Assembly: GCF_017355185.1 (NCBI RefSeq)
Contig: NZ_JADILJ010000040.1
Span: forward strand, 1-35,654
Direction of reading: 5' to 3'
DNA length: 35,654 bases
Origin: Rathayibacter sp. SD072
GTDB taxonomy: Bacteria > Actinomycetota > Actinomycetes > Actinomycetales > Microbacteriaceae
Shown here: in pieces, positions 17,081 through 25,937 of the stretch
Numbering within the stretch: position 1 is the stretch's first letter
Layout: the number at the start of each line of letters is the position of its first letter
The notes under the pieces: generated by a model
Told to the model about the DNA's origin: nothing
Databases searched by the model: none
The model's input: the letters and a program-made list of their open reading frames with translations, nothing else
Program-made: the position numbers and the translations under genes

Positions 17081-17674
17081 CTACTTCTGTTCGGGCAGGG
17101 GATCAGGCGGGCTGTTGTCGGAGACCTCGCCGTTCTCCGATCCGACCGATGTCACGGTGTACGGGCTGAGGTTCAGGGTGTCTCCGGCGTACAACGTGAA
17201 TGCCGAGTTCCGCCGCACCTGGTTGAGTGCGTTGATGTAGTCGACGTGGAGGCAGAAACGCTCAGCCACGACGGTCCACACGTCATCGGGTGCGACGACA
17301 TAGGCGACTGGTCGGCCGGCCTCGTCCGCCACGACGTCGCCGTTCGCGTGCTCCCGCGGACCCTGGTCCGACGGGATGCGCAGGCGCTGCCCACCCAACG
17401 ACGACACCGATGGTCGTTCGGACGACCACGGCTCGTACAGCTCGATCGGCGCGCACGTCGATGCGGCTGAGGGCGTCGGTCGAGCTGAAGCCAGCACGTC
17501 GGCTTCGACCGTCGCTGCCGGCGCGGGCTGCTCCGGCACTGGTTCTGCAGACGTCGGAGTCGTTCCCGCGGCAGCGTCGGGCGACTCGCGAGGCGTCACG
17601 CATCCTGACAGCGAGACGAGCAGCAGCAGCGCGGCCCCGATGGATGCACTGACACTCGTGATCCCCCGACCCAT
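17081..17674 (-). CDS. LysM-like domain lipoprotein
   Basis: A 197-residue exported lipoprotein. The signal peptide ends in LVSLSGC (Cys25), followed by a Pro/Ala/Glu/Thr linker. Near the C-terminus lies a LysM-like module: VAYVVAPDDVWTVVAERFCL, VDYINALNQVRR, then LYAGDTLNLSPY. LysM domains bind peptidoglycan, so the protein probably sits at the cell envelope. I chose ATG 17674: TACGCT lies 6 nt upstream and would give a leaderless transcript; the frame upstream (to 17944) lacks a ribosome site and looks non-coding. Confidence 0.75.
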   Translation of the reverse strand: MGRGITSVSASIGAALLLLVSLSGCVTPRESPDAAAGTTPTSAEPVPEQPAPAATVEADVLASARPTPSAASTCAPIELYEPWSSERPSVSSLGGQRLRIPSDQGPREHANGDVVADEAGRPVAYVVAPDDVWTVVAERFCLHVDYINALNQVRRNSAFTLYAGDTLNLSPYTVTSVGSENGEVSDNSPPDPLPEQK

Positions 17675-18136
17675 GTGGTGAGCGTAACGAGTCGCCGGGG
17701 CGTCGGATCCGCTCGACTCGGCGGGAACTCGTCGACGGGTCCCGGCGAAGAGGCGTGCGCTCAGTGGAAGTCGAGAGTGGAGGGCGCGGGCGCCAGCACG
17801 GTCGACACGATGACCGCTCTCGTCCTCGTCGCAGTGCGGAATCCGTGGTGAGCAGACCCCCGGACAGGCCGTGCGTGCCCGACGTGCAGTCCGTCGGGAT
17901 GTTGTGATCAGCGTGGCGTGAGTCGACGGAGCGAGGATCTCCACGCTCCGGGCCGAGGATGCTCCGGCCCGCCGATCTGCTGCACGTCAGCAGTGCCGGA
18001 TCGACCCGCTCGGCCGTCGGATCCGGGGCGCCGCACCCCCTCGGAAGCTGAGTTCGATCACGATCGACTCCGTCCGTTGCGTCAACGCGATTGACGACTT
18101 TACGGTCGCATCAATCGTTTGACGGAGGGAGTGTCG
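17675..18136. other. Intergenic region with three consecutive stem-loops and LacI operators
   Basis: No convincing gene. Three hairpins follow each other: GGAGCG/CGCTCC (17928-17949), GGGCCG/CGGCCC (17950-17970) and CTGCTG/CAGCAG (17977-17993). They are followed by the operator pair listed separately. A short frame at about 17809 (MTALVLVAVRNPW) has no supporting ribosome site. Confidence 0.5.
18080..18122 (+). promoter_or_regulatory. Paired LacI-type operators before the second lacI gene
   Basis: CGTCAACGCGATTGACG (18080-18096) has perfect CGTCAA/TTGACG arms. TCAATCGTTTGA (18111-18122) keeps the same TCAA...TTGA half-sites. Centres are about 28 bp apart, near three helical turns. TTGACG in the first site could also serve as a -35 element. 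The position directly before the ribosome site at 18124 indicates autoregulation. Confidence 0.6.
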
Positions 18137-19159
18137 ATGCTGACACTGAAGGACATCGCACGGCACGTGGGCGTGTCCGCGTCGACCGTGTCGCTCGTCC
18201 TCAACGACCGCGACCGCGGTCGGGTGAACCCCTCGGTCGCGGCGACGATCCGCAGGACCGCGGACGACATGGGCTACGTGCCCAACCTCCTGGCCCGCGG
18301 TCTGAAGACCCGGAAGTCGCACACCATCGGGATGCTCTCGGACGGCGTCGCGAGCATCCCGTTCGCGGGGGGCATGGTGCGCGGCGCGCAGGACACCGCC
18401 TGGACGCTCGGCTACCTGCTCATGCTGATCGACTCCGGCGGCAACCACGACCTCGACTCGGCGGCGGTCAAGTCGCTGCTGCAGCGCGACATCGAGGCCC
18501 TCGTCTTCGCTGCCGAGTTCCACCGCGACGTCGAGCTGCCCCTGGTGCCGACGTCGGTGCCCGTCGTCGTCCTCGACGGACGCTCCGCCGACCGGACCGA
18601 CGTCGACTCCGTCGTCCCCGACGAGGAGCAGGGCGGTTACGACGCCGCCCGGCACCTCCTCGAGGCGGGTCACCGCCGCATCGCCTACTGCGGGGTCGCG
18701 GACGAGCGCTACATCGCCGCCACCCTGCGCCGCCGCGGCTACGAGCGGGCGCTCGCCGACGCGGGCGTCGCGCTCGACGAGTCGATCGTCGCGGCGGCCC
18801 CGGGTCCCGACGCCCGCGACGGATTCGCGCTCGCCATCGCCCTCCTGTCACGCTCCGATCGCCCGAGCGCGGTCTTCTGCTTCTCGGACCGGCTCGCGTT
18901 CGCGTTCTACCAGGCGGCGGGACGGCTGGGGCTGCGGGTGCCCGAGGACCTCTCGATCGTGGGCTTCGACAACCAGATCGCCGTCGCCGACTCGGTTCTC
19001 CCCGGACTCACCAGCGTCGCCCTGCCCCACGCCGATATGGGCTCCTGGGCGATGGAGCGGGCCGTGCTGCGGATCCGCGGCGAGTCGTCGCTGCCGTACG
19101 AGCACCGGCTGATGCGCTGCCCGCTCGTCCTGCGCGACTCGGTCGGGCCGCCGGGCTGA
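18137..19159 (+). CDS. LacI-family regulator of the sugar-uptake/GH172 locus
   Basis: A 340-residue LacI-type repressor. The helix-turn-helix is LTLKDIARHVGVSASTVSLV (residues 2-21), the hinge region MGYVPNLLARGLKTRKSHTI, then a sugar-sensing domain (GGYDAARHLLEAGHRRIAYC, AVFCFSDRLAFAFYQAAGRL, VPEDLSIVGFDNQ). ATG 18137 has GGAGG 8 nt upstream; a GTG at 18119 is in frame but lies inside an operator. It stands first in a row with the transporter and glycosidase genes and probably controls them. Effector likely the imported sugar (inference). Confidence 0.92.
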   Translation: MLTLKDIARHVGVSASTVSLVLNDRDRGRVNPSVAATIRRTADDMGYVPNLLARGLKTRKSHTIGMLSDGVASIPFAGGMVRGAQDTAWTLGYLLMLIDSGGNHDLDSAAVKSLLQRDIEALVFAAEFHRDVELPLVPTSVPVVVLDGRSADRTDVDSVVPDEEQGGYDAARHLLEAGHRRIAYCGVADERYIAATLRRRGYERALADAGVALDESIVAAAPGPDARDGFALAIALLSRSDRPSAVFCFSDRLAFAFYQAAGRLGLRVPEDLSIVGFDNQIAVADSVLPGLTSVALPHADMGSWAMERAVLRIRGESSLPYEHRLMRCPLVLRDSVGPPG

Positions 19160-19335
19160 TCCGCCGCCGCCGCCGTCCGGCGCCCCCGCGCCGCCCTCCG
19201 GCCGACCCGCACTGCTGATCCGAGGATCACCCGCTCACCCCCCTCCCGTCGTCGCGCCTGCGGCGACCCTCCGACCCCTGCCGTCGGCGCACGCCTGCGG
19301 CAGTCCCTCCCCATCACGAAAGCAAGGAAGCTGAC
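19160..19335 (+). promoter_or_regulatory. C-rich leader before the sugar-binding protein gene
   Basis: The spacer is unusually cytosine-rich on the coding strand, with a hairpin CTGCCG/CGGCAG (19278-19283, 19298-19303) and a duplicated GCCTGCGGC block. It ends in AAGGAAG before ATG 19336. I find no clear operator or -10/-35 pair, so the transporter may depend on the lacI promoter or on an unseen one. Confidence 0.3.
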
Positions 19336-20664
19336 ATGAGACACCCCCGACGACCCCGTCGCGCACTCGCCCTCGCCGCTGCCGCACTCCTGGGTGCGAC
19401 GACCCTGGTCTCCTGCTCCTCCGCCGGCGGAGAAGCCGAGAGCGACGGGACCTTCACGATCCTGCAGTACGAGAACCCCGACTCCGCGCAGGGTCAGGGC
19501 TGGGCCCGCGCGGTCGAGCTCTTCGAGGAGCAGCACCCCGATGTCGAGGTGGACTACCAGACCACGAGCTTCGACGCGATCCGGCAGAACGCCAAGATCC
19601 TGCTGACCGGCAACGACGTCCCCGACGTGATCGAGTTCAACAAGGGCAACTCCGACGGCGGCCAGCTCGCGGCGCAGGGCCTGCTCGACCCGATCACCGA
19701 CCTCGTCGAGGAGCGCGGCTGGGACGAGAAGGTGTCGGGCGCGATGTCGTCCTTCGCCCGCTACGACGAGAACGGCAATGCCGGCTCCGGCGACTGGTAC
19801 GGCGTCCCGAACATCGGCGAGTACGTGATGCTCTACTACAACAAGGACCTCTTCGCGAAGGCCGGCATCACCGAGCCGCCGACCACGATCGAGGACTTCG
19901 AGGCCGCGATGGACGAGCTCCTCGCGCAGGGCGTCACCCCGATCTCGAGCTCGGCGGCGACCAGCCAGGGCTTCAACCAGATGTGGGTCTGGTACTCGCT
20001 GGTCTCGCAGGCCGCCGGGGACGACCGCACCCCGATCGACGACTTCATGTTCCTGCGGAAGGACATCGACTTCAGCCAGGACCCGTGGGCGTCGGGCACG
20101 CAGCGCTTCCAGGACTGGATCGAGAAGGGCTACGTCGGCGAGGACCTCGGCGGGCTCTCGTTCGAGCAGGCCACGGTGAACTTCCTGGGCCAGGACGCCG
20201 CGATGCTCATCTGGAACAACGGCGAGTTCGCCCGCATCGGCGAGCAGGCCGAGTTCCCGTGGGGCTACTTCACCCTCCCCGGGGCGGACCTCTCGATGGG
20301 CTCGTCGGGGCACCTCTGGGGCATCCCCGCGAAGGCCGGCGACAAGGACCTCGCCGCCGACTGGATCGACATCACGCTCAGCGACGAGGTGCAGAACCTC
20401 ATCGGCGGGAAGGGCGGGCTCCCGCTGGCGGGCGACACCGCCACTATCGAGGACCCGCTCACCCAGGAGTTCACCGCGCGCTTCGACGAGCTCGTCGCGG
20501 ACGACGCCCTGACCTTCTACCCGGACTACCCGGTCCCCGGGCTCCTCGACTTCATCCAGAACAACATGCAGGCGATGTCCAACGGCAACGAGACGGCCGA
20601 CGAGTACCTGCAGAAGCTGCAGGAGTTCTACGACGACGGCCGCGCGGTCGTCGAAGAGGGCTGA
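19336..20664 (+). CDS. Sugar ABC transporter substrate-binding lipoprotein (CUT1, family 1)
   Basis: A 442-residue extracellular solute-binding protein. The signal peptide ends in LVSC (Cys27). The mature protein begins FTILQYENPDSAQGQGWARA and shows the family pattern: EEQHPDVEVDYQTTSFDAIR, DVPDVIEFNKGNSDG, DWYGVPNIGEYVMLYYNKDL and a C-terminal GHLWGIPAKAGDKDLAADWI. AAGGAAG precedes ATG 19336. It delivers an oligosaccharide to the two permeases that follow. No ATPase gene is present; in actinobacteria a shared MsiK-type ATPase encoded elsewhere usually serves such importers. Confidence 0.94.
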   Translation: MRHPRRPRRALALAAAALLGATTLVSCSSAGGEAESDGTFTILQYENPDSAQGQGWARAVELFEEQHPDVEVDYQTTSFDAIRQNAKILLTGNDVPDVIEFNKGNSDGGQLAAQGLLDPITDLVEERGWDEKVSGAMSSFARYDENGNAGSGDWYGVPNIGEYVMLYYNKDLFAKAGITEPPTTIEDFEAAMDELLAQGVTPISSSAATSQGFNQMWVWYSLVSQAAGDDRTPIDDFMFLRKDIDFSQDPWASGTQRFQDWIEKGYVGEDLGGLSFEQATVNFLGQDAAMLIWNNGEFARIGEQAEFPWGYFTLPGADLSMGSSGHLWGIPAKAGDKDLAADWIDITLSDEVQNLIGGKGGLPLAGDTATIEDPLTQEFTARFDELVADDALTFYPDYPVPGLLDFIQNNMQAMSNGNETADEYLQKLQEFYDDGRAVVEEG

Positions 20665-20687
20665 ACCGGATCCACGGAAGGACCATC

Positions 20688-21674
20688 ATGACCTCCGCAC
20701 CACCCCGTCCTCCGGCGGCGCCCCCCGCGCCCGCCGCCCCGGTCGGCGCGCCCCCGCGGCGCGCCGACCGGGGCGGCGGAGGCCGCGCCGGCTACTGGCT
20801 CTACCTCCTCCCCATCGCCGTCGGCTTCGTCGTCGTGGTGGGGGCCCCCTTCGCCATGAACGTCTTCTTCAGCCTGTTCCGCTGGAAGGGCGGGCTGGCG
20901 CCGATGCGCTGGAACGGCCTCGGCAACTACACCGCGCTGCTGGCCGACGAGCAGTTCTGGCAGTCGTTCTCGAACTCGGTGGCGATGATCGTGGCGATCG
21001 TCGTCATCCCGACCGCGATCGGCATCGTCCTGGCCGCGCTGCTCTTCGACTACCTCGGCAGGAGCTTCGGCGCCCGCGCGGCCTCGTTCCTCCGGGCCAC
21101 CTTCTACCTGCCGCAGATCCTGCCGATCGCGGTGGCCGGCTTCATCTGGAGCTGGATCCTCGACTCCGGCGACGGAAGCCTCAACGCCGCCCTCCGCGCC
21201 ATCGGGATCTCGGATCCGCCCGACTGGCTCGGCGATCCCACCACGGCGATCTACGCCGTGATGCTGATGCTCGTCTGGCTGCAGATCGGCTACCCGGTCG
21301 TCATCTTCATGGCCGCGCTCCAACGGGTCGACCCCGAGCTCTACGAGGCCGCCGAGCTCGACGGCGCCGGCTGGTGGCGGCGCTTCACGGCCATCACCGT
21401 CCCGCAGATCCGTCCGGAGGTCTTCATCGTGGTCCTCACCGCCACCGTCGGCGCACTCAAGGTGTTCGCGCCGATCCTGATCCTGACCGGCGGCGGGCCA
21501 GAGAGCTCGACCGTCGTGCCCTCCTACTACGCGTACCGCAACTTCTTCGAGCTGTCGCAGGTCGGCTACGGGTCGACGATCGCCACGGTGATGTCGGTCC
21601 TGATCTTCGCGATCGCCGGCGTCCTGCTCTGGTGGCAGCGGCGCGGAGACGGCGAGAAGGTGGTGGCGCGATGA
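20688..21674 (+). CDS. Sugar ABC transporter permease (MalF-type)
   Basis: A 328-residue membrane protein. A Pro/Ala/Arg-rich cytoplasmic N-terminus (about 35 residues) precedes six hydrophobic segments. The coupling motif ELYEAAELDGAGWWRRFTAI is the EAA loop of binding-protein-dependent sugar permeases. ATG 20688 has GGAAGGA upstream. It lies 23 bp after the binding-protein gene and overlaps the next permease by 4 bp (ATGA). Confidence 0.94.
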   Translation: MTSAPPRPPAAPPAPAAPVGAPPRRADRGGGGRAGYWLYLLPIAVGFVVVVGAPFAMNVFFSLFRWKGGLAPMRWNGLGNYTALLADEQFWQSFSNSVAMIVAIVVIPTAIGIVLAALLFDYLGRSFGARAASFLRATFYLPQILPIAVAGFIWSWILDSGDGSLNAALRAIGISDPPDWLGDPTTAIYAVMLMLVWLQIGYPVVIFMAALQRVDPELYEAAELDGAGWWRRFTAITVPQIRPEVFIVVLTATVGALKVFAPILILTGGGPESSTVVPSYYAYRNFFELSQVGYGSTIATVMSVLIFAIAGVLLWWQRRGDGEKVVAR

Positions 21675-22531
21675 CCGCCGTGGACGCTCCCCGCGCGGAG
21701 CACCGCTTCCGCCGCACCCCGATGCACTGGCTGATGCTCGTGCTGGCGGCCGCCTTCGCCCTGCTGATGCTCGCTCCGTTCTGGCTGCTCGTGCTCAACG
21801 CCTTCAAGACCGGAGCGGACTACTCCGCGAACGGGCCCCTCGCCTTCCCGACGTCCTTCACCCTCGATGCGTTCACCTCGTATCTGGGGCGGGTCGACTA
21901 CCCGGTGGCGCTGGGCAACTCGCTGCTCATCTCGGGTGTCGTCGCCGTGGCCGGCGTCGGCGTCGCGCTCCTGGCGGCCTACGCGATCGGCGTCGGCCGG
22001 ATCCGCGGAAGCGGCATCGTGCTGGCGCTGCTCCTGATCTCGACGATGCTCCCGCACGAGGCGCTCATCTACCCGCTCTTCTACGGGGCGCAGGCCACCG
22101 GCACGCTGAACACCCCGTGGGCCGTGATCATCGTCTTCACGGTGCTGCAGGGCGCGTTCGGCACCTACATCCTCGCGAGCGTGATGGCCACCGTCCCCAA
22201 GGAGCTGCTCGAGGCCGCGGCGATCGACGGCGCCGGCCGCTGGCAGATCCTGTGGCGCGTGGTGTTCCCGGTGCTCCGGCCGACGCTCTCGGTGCTGCTG
22301 GTGTTCTTCTTCATCTGGACCTGGAACGAGTTCTACATCCCGCTCATCCTGCTCAGCGACCCGGCCTCCCAGACCGTCCCGATCGCCCTGTCGACCCTGC
22401 GGGGCCAGCACTCGATCGACATCACGGTCGTGAACGCGGGCTCGCTGCTCTCGCTCATCCCGACGCTGATCTTCTTCCTGCTCTTCCAGCGGACCCTCAG
22501 CCGCGGCGTCACCGCCGGGGCCGTCAAATGA
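21671..22531 (+). CDS. Sugar ABC transporter permease (MalG-type)
   Basis: A 286-residue membrane protein with six hydrophobic segments and the EAA motif ELLEAAAIDGAGRWQILWRV. FFIWTWNEFYIPLILL near the C-terminal third is typical of the MalG side of CUT1 importers. ATG 21671 overlaps the stop of the first permease. With it, this subunit forms the transmembrane channel. Confidence 0.94.
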   Translation: MTAVDAPRAEHRFRRTPMHWLMLVLAAAFALLMLAPFWLLVLNAFKTGADYSANGPLAFPTSFTLDAFTSYLGRVDYPVALGNSLLISGVVAVAGVGVALLAAYAIGVGRIRGSGIVLALLLISTMLPHEALIYPLFYGAQATGTLNTPWAVIIVFTVLQGAFGTYILASVMATVPKELLEAAAIDGAGRWQILWRVVFPVLRPTLSVLLVFFFIWTWNEFYIPLILLSDPASQTVPIALSTLRGQHSIDITVVNAGSLLSLIPTLIFFLLFQRTLSRGVTAGAVK

Positions 22532-22574
22532 TCCGCGCGACCTCCCTGCCCGCCTCCGTCTCCGAGGAGTACCG

Positions 22575-23672
22575 ATGAACATCCCCTGGCACACCACCAC
22601 CCGCGAGCGCGGCGTCCGCAGCCGCTCCATCAACGCCGAGAACCCGACCGGAGCGTCGGGCGCGGCGGCCAGGACCGCCTCCGATCTCGGTCCCGGCCGC
22701 AAGGGCACGGCGTTCCTGCCGCTGGCCGCGGGCGAGACGCTGACCCTGGCCGAGATCGAGGGCCCGGGGGTGATCAGGCACATCTGGATCACCGTGGCCG
22801 ACCGCACCGAGGCAGGTCCCTTCGTCCTGCGCGATCTGGTCCTCCGGGCGTACTGGGACGACTCCGACCAGCCCGCCGTCGAGGTCCCCCTCGGCGACTT
22901 CTTCTGCAACGGCTTCGCGACCCGGGCGCTGGTGACCTCGATCCCGATCGTCGTCGCGCCGACCGGGGGGATGAACAGCTACATCCCCATGCCGTTCCGC
23001 CGCTCCGCCCGCCTCACCCTCGAGAACCAGCACGGCGGCGACCTGCCGCACGTGTTCTTCCAGGTCGACTACACGACGGGCGACGCCCTGGACGCCGGCA
23101 CCGAGTACTTCCACGCCCAGTGGCGGCGCTCGAACGGCACCACCGCACTGGGCAGCGATCACGTCGTGCTCGACGGCGTGGAGGGCCGGGGCACCTACCT
23201 CGGCACCTACATCGCGCTGGCCTCCCTCCAGCGCTACTGGTGGGGCGAGGGCGAGATGAAGTTCTTCGTCGACGACGACGACGAGTTCCCGACCCTGTGC
23301 AGCACCGGTCTGGAGGATTACGCGGGCGGTGCGTGGGCGTTCCAGGACGAGCTCCGCGCCGACCCCGAACCCGAGATCCTCACCTTCAGCGCGCCGTACT
23401 TCGGCTACCCCTTCCACAGCACGCGCGACACCACCAGGGCGTCGCCGTTCTCGACGGAGGCGGTGCCGATGCACGCGCTCTACCGCTGGCACCTGCCCGA
23501 CCCGATCTACTTCGACGAGCGCCTCCGCGTGACGCTGCAGCAGATCGGGGCCTGGGACCACGGGCTGTTCGAGCGGCAGGACGACCTCTCGAGCACCGCC
23601 TACTGGTACCAGTCCGGGCCGACGGCGGCGTTCCCGCCGCTGCCTCCCGTCGAGCAGCGCCGCCCGCGCTGA
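22575..23672 (+). CDS. DUF2961/GH172 family glycosidase
   Basis: A 365-residue protein with the DUF2961 hallmarks: GPGVIRHIWITV, GGMNSYIPMPFRRSARLTLE, and WWGEGEMKFFVD followed by STGLEDYAGGAW. The family is now CAZy GH172, whose members include difructose-dianhydride I synthase/hydrolase and D-arabinofuranosidases. The two catalytic glutamates of the family should correspond to Glu225 (in GEGE) and Glu247 (in GLEDY); that assignment is by motif position. No signal peptide, so it acts inside the cell on the sugar brought in by the preceding importer. GAGGAG lies 5-6 nt before ATG 22575. It is last in the LacI/importer row and ends 4 bp from the convergent lipoprotein gene. Confidence 0.88.
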   Translation: MNIPWHTTTRERGVRSRSINAENPTGASGAAARTASDLGPGRKGTAFLPLAAGETLTLAEIEGPGVIRHIWITVADRTEAGPFVLRDLVLRAYWDDSDQPAVEVPLGDFFCNGFATRALVTSIPIVVAPTGGMNSYIPMPFRRSARLTLENQHGGDLPHVFFQVDYTTGDALDAGTEYFHAQWRRSNGTTALGSDHVVLDGVEGRGTYLGTYIALASLQRYWWGEGEMKFFVDDDDEFPTLCSTGLEDYAGGAWAFQDELRADPEPEILTFSAPYFGYPFHSTRDTTRASPFSTEAVPMHALYRWHLPDPIYFDERLRVTLQQIGAWDHGLFERQDDLSSTAYWYQSGPTAAFPPLPPVEQRRPR

Positions 23673-23676
23673 GGGG

Positions 23677-24372
23677 TCAGGTCGGGCGGACGCACGCCTC
23701 CTCGATCGCCGCCTCCTCCTCGAGCGTGAACGAGGACTCGGCGGTGGTCGGGAACCAGCCCTGCTGCGGCCACTGCGAGACGAAGTCGGCGCGCGACGGA
23801 GCGGCGGTGATCGTCGCTCCGTTCGCCTCGTAGCAGGGCACGAGGTACTCGGTCAGGTAGCTGTAGAGGTAGTCGATCTGCTCCGTCGTCATCGGCGCGA
23901 TCGGAGTGGTCGGGTAGGTGCTCCAGCAGGTGAACGAGGCGACGGACTCCGCCTCGTCCACGGGGCTCACCATCAGCCCGGCGGGTCCCTCGCCGTCGGC
24001 GTCCGTGCCGATGTCGACGGGGACCCCCGCCGCCTCGAGGCAGTCCACGAGCTCCGGGGCCGCGGCCTCCTCGCGGTACTGCAGGAACGGGTCCGCGGGC
24101 CGCACGGCGCTCGGGTAGCCGGCGACGACGCCCTGCCACTGCTCGTCCTGCTGCTCGATCCGGAGCTCCTCGAGCCGGTCGGCGTCGAGGGGCGCCGGCG
24201 CCGGGGACGGGCCGAGATCCGGCATCGGGTACACGACGGCTCCCTCCGCGCTGGGGGAGGAGGTCGGGGCGTCCGACGCGGACGGGGCGGCTCCCGCGCA
24301 TCCCGTCGCCCCGAGGGCGAGGCAGGCGCCGAGCAGGAGCGGGACGAGGTGCCGTGAGCGCGTGCGAGTCAT
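23677..24372 (-). CDS. Lipoprotein of unknown function
   Basis: A 231-residue lipoprotein. The signal peptide ends GATGC (Cys25), followed by a Ser/Ala/Pro/Thr linker. The mature domain is acidic and Trp/Tyr-rich with four more cysteines in the folded part (VDCLEAAG, SFTCWST, VPCYEANG, EEACVRP), probably two disulfides. It is mixed alpha/beta by eye. It starts 78 bp from the end of the SpoIIE-type phosphatase gene in the same direction, but nothing links the two functionally. I do not recognise the family; small actinobacterial lipoproteins of this shape are common. Confidence 0.82.
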   Translation of the reverse strand: MTRTRSRHLVPLLLGACLALGATGCAGAAPSASDAPTSSPSAEGAVVYPMPDLGPSPAPAPLDADRLEELRIEQQDEQWQGVVAGYPSAVRPADPFLQYREEAAAPELVDCLEAAGVPVDIGTDADGEGPAGLMVSPVDEAESVASFTCWSTYPTTPIAPMTTEQIDYLYSYLTEYLVPCYEANGATITAAPSRADFVSQWPQQGWFPTTAESSFTLEEEAAIEEACVRPT

Positions 24373-24450
24373 GTGGTCCCCCCCCGGAAGCCGACCGGCA
24401 CCGAGAGGGCGCCGGTCGCTCGATTCTGCCCGACGCGAGGCGCCGCGCGC

Positions 24451-25818
24451 TCAGCCCGCCGCCCGGCGGATCGCGACCACGGTCACGTCGTCCGGCAGCA
24501 CGCCCGCGGACGCCAGCCGGGTGATGCTCGCGACCGCCGCCGAGGCGGTGGGCGCGGCGGCCGCCGCGGCGTCGGCCACGCGCTCCAGCGCCTCCAGCGT
24601 TCCGTCGAAGAGGTCGAGCACCCCGTCGCTGCAGATCAGCAGCAGATCGCCGGGGCCCAGTCGGAAGGCGCTCGTCTCCCACTCCTGCGTGCCGAGGACG
24701 CCGAGCGGCAGGTTGTACGAGGGGACGCGCTCGCGGGAGCCGTCGGCCCGGCAGATCACCCCGAGGCCGTGCCCGGCGTCGACCGCGGTGATGTCGCCGG
24801 TCGCGGCGTCGAGCCGCAGGTGCAGCAGCGTGACGAAGGCCTCGTTGGCGTCGAGGTCGGGCTCCACCGCACGGTCGACGAGGGCCATCGTGCTCCCCGG
24901 ATCGAGCGAGGGCGGGGTGATCCGCAGCGCCGCGCGGACCGTCGCCGCGATCATCGCCGCTCCGACGCCCTTGCCCATGACGTCGGCGAGCGTGACGACG
25001 AGACCGTCGGAGGTGCGCTGCCAGTCGAAGAAGTCGCCGCTGACCGCGCCGCTGGGCACGCAGGCGCCCGCCACCTCGTAGCCCGGGAGGTCCGGGACCG
25101 ACTTGGGCTGCAGGCGGCGCTGCACCCCTCCGCCGTCGGCGAGCTCCTGCCGGGTCCGGGCGGCCCGCGCGGTGAGCATCCTCGCGACCTGCTCGCCGCT
25201 GAGCGACGCCATGCTGAACGACACCACGACCAGCAGCACCAGGGTGATGAGGGTCGTCGACGGCGTGCCGAACCAGGTCGTGAACAGCACGCTCCGCGGA
25301 CCGACCGCCAGGAACACGCCGAACCGCACCGCGTAGTAGGCCGCGAGGGCTCCGGAGGAGAGCAGCAGCGGCCAGCGCGTGCGCGAGTGCCCGGCGGCGA
25401 GGAGGGCGATCTCGCGGGTCGACAGCCCGATCAGGGTCGCCATGAGGGCGAGGTAGAGCGGGCCTCCCGACCAGTCGTTCACGGCGGGCGAGTCGAACGC
25501 CGAGACCGAGACGACCAGCACCGTCGGAGCGATCACGAGCCACCACGGCGTCGGCCGGCCGCGCAGCGAGCGGCTGCCCATCCACACGCTCGCGGCGCCC
25601 GCGACGATCAGGCCGTTGCCCAGCGGATTCGCCCACACCTGCTCCGGCGTGCCGTCGCGCAGGTAGGCGAGCGAGCCGCCCATGAACAGCGCGAGCGCGG
25701 TGCACCACCAGAAGCTGAAGGCCGACCGGGTGGTGCGGAACGTGACGAGGGCGAAGAGCAGGAAGAGGGTGAGAGTGGTGACCCCGAAGGCGACTCGGAG
25801 GGTCGTGGAGTCGAGCAA
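24451..25818 (-). CDS. Membrane-bound SpoIIE-type PP2C serine phosphatase
   Basis: A 455-residue protein. The N-terminal 215 or so residues hold about seven hydrophobic segments (sensor or anchor part). The C-terminal part is a PP2C/SpoIIE domain with all metal-binding landmarks: SGDFFDW, LADVMGKGVGAAM, DAGHG, LLICSDGVLDLF and DDVTVVAI. Such phosphatases dephosphorylate anti-anti-sigma proteins or similar partners; none lies next to it. The start is TTG 25818, because an in-frame TGA lies just upstream and no ATG/GTG comes before the first helix. AAGGA is somewhat far upstream. Confidence 0.88.
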   Translation of the reverse strand: MLDSTTLRVAFGVTTLTLFLLFALVTFRTTRSAFSFWWCTALALFMGGSLAYLRDGTPEQVWANPLGNGLIVAGAASVWMGSRSLRGRPTPWWLVIAPTVLVVSVSAFDSPAVNDWSGGPLYLALMATLIGLSTREIALLAAGHSRTRWPLLLSSGALAAYYAVRFGVFLAVGPRSVLFTTWFGTPSTTLITLVLLVVVSFSMASLSGEQVARMLTARAARTRQELADGGGVQRRLQPKSVPDLPGYEVAGACVPSGAVSGDFFDWQRTSDGLVVTLADVMGKGVGAAMIAATVRAALRITPPSLDPGSTMALVDRAVEPDLDANEAFVTLLHLRLDAATGDITAVDAGHGLGVICRADGSRERVPSYNLPLGVLGTQEWETSAFRLGPGDLLLICSDGVLDLFDGTLEALERVADAAAAAAPTASAAVASITRLASAGVLPDDVTVVAIRRAAG

Positions 25819-25900
25819 GGCGGTCCCGTGGTCCTTCCGTCAGACCGAGCGCGGAGCCGGCGGAGGAGCGACCGGCACGAGACGGATCCTCCCACGAGAC

Positions 25901-25929
25901 GGACCCCCGCGTCGCCCGAGCGGGGGTCC
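25901..25929 (-). terminator. Terminator hairpin after the quinone-oxidoreductase gene (second of two)
   Basis: GGACCCCCGC (25901-25910) and GCGGGGGTCC (25920-25929) form a perfect 10-bp stem. An overlapping alternative stem CGCCCGAG/CTCGGGCG (25914-25936) is possible. It lies 50 nt beyond the stop at 25979. Confidence 0.65.
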
Positions 25930-25937
25930 TCGGGCGT

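Noticed and set aside
17081-17944. Longer start for the LysM lipoprotein at 17944
   Set aside because: The extra 90 residues are Arg-rich and would bury the lipoprotein signal peptide; ATG 17674 gives a proper lipobox at residue 25.
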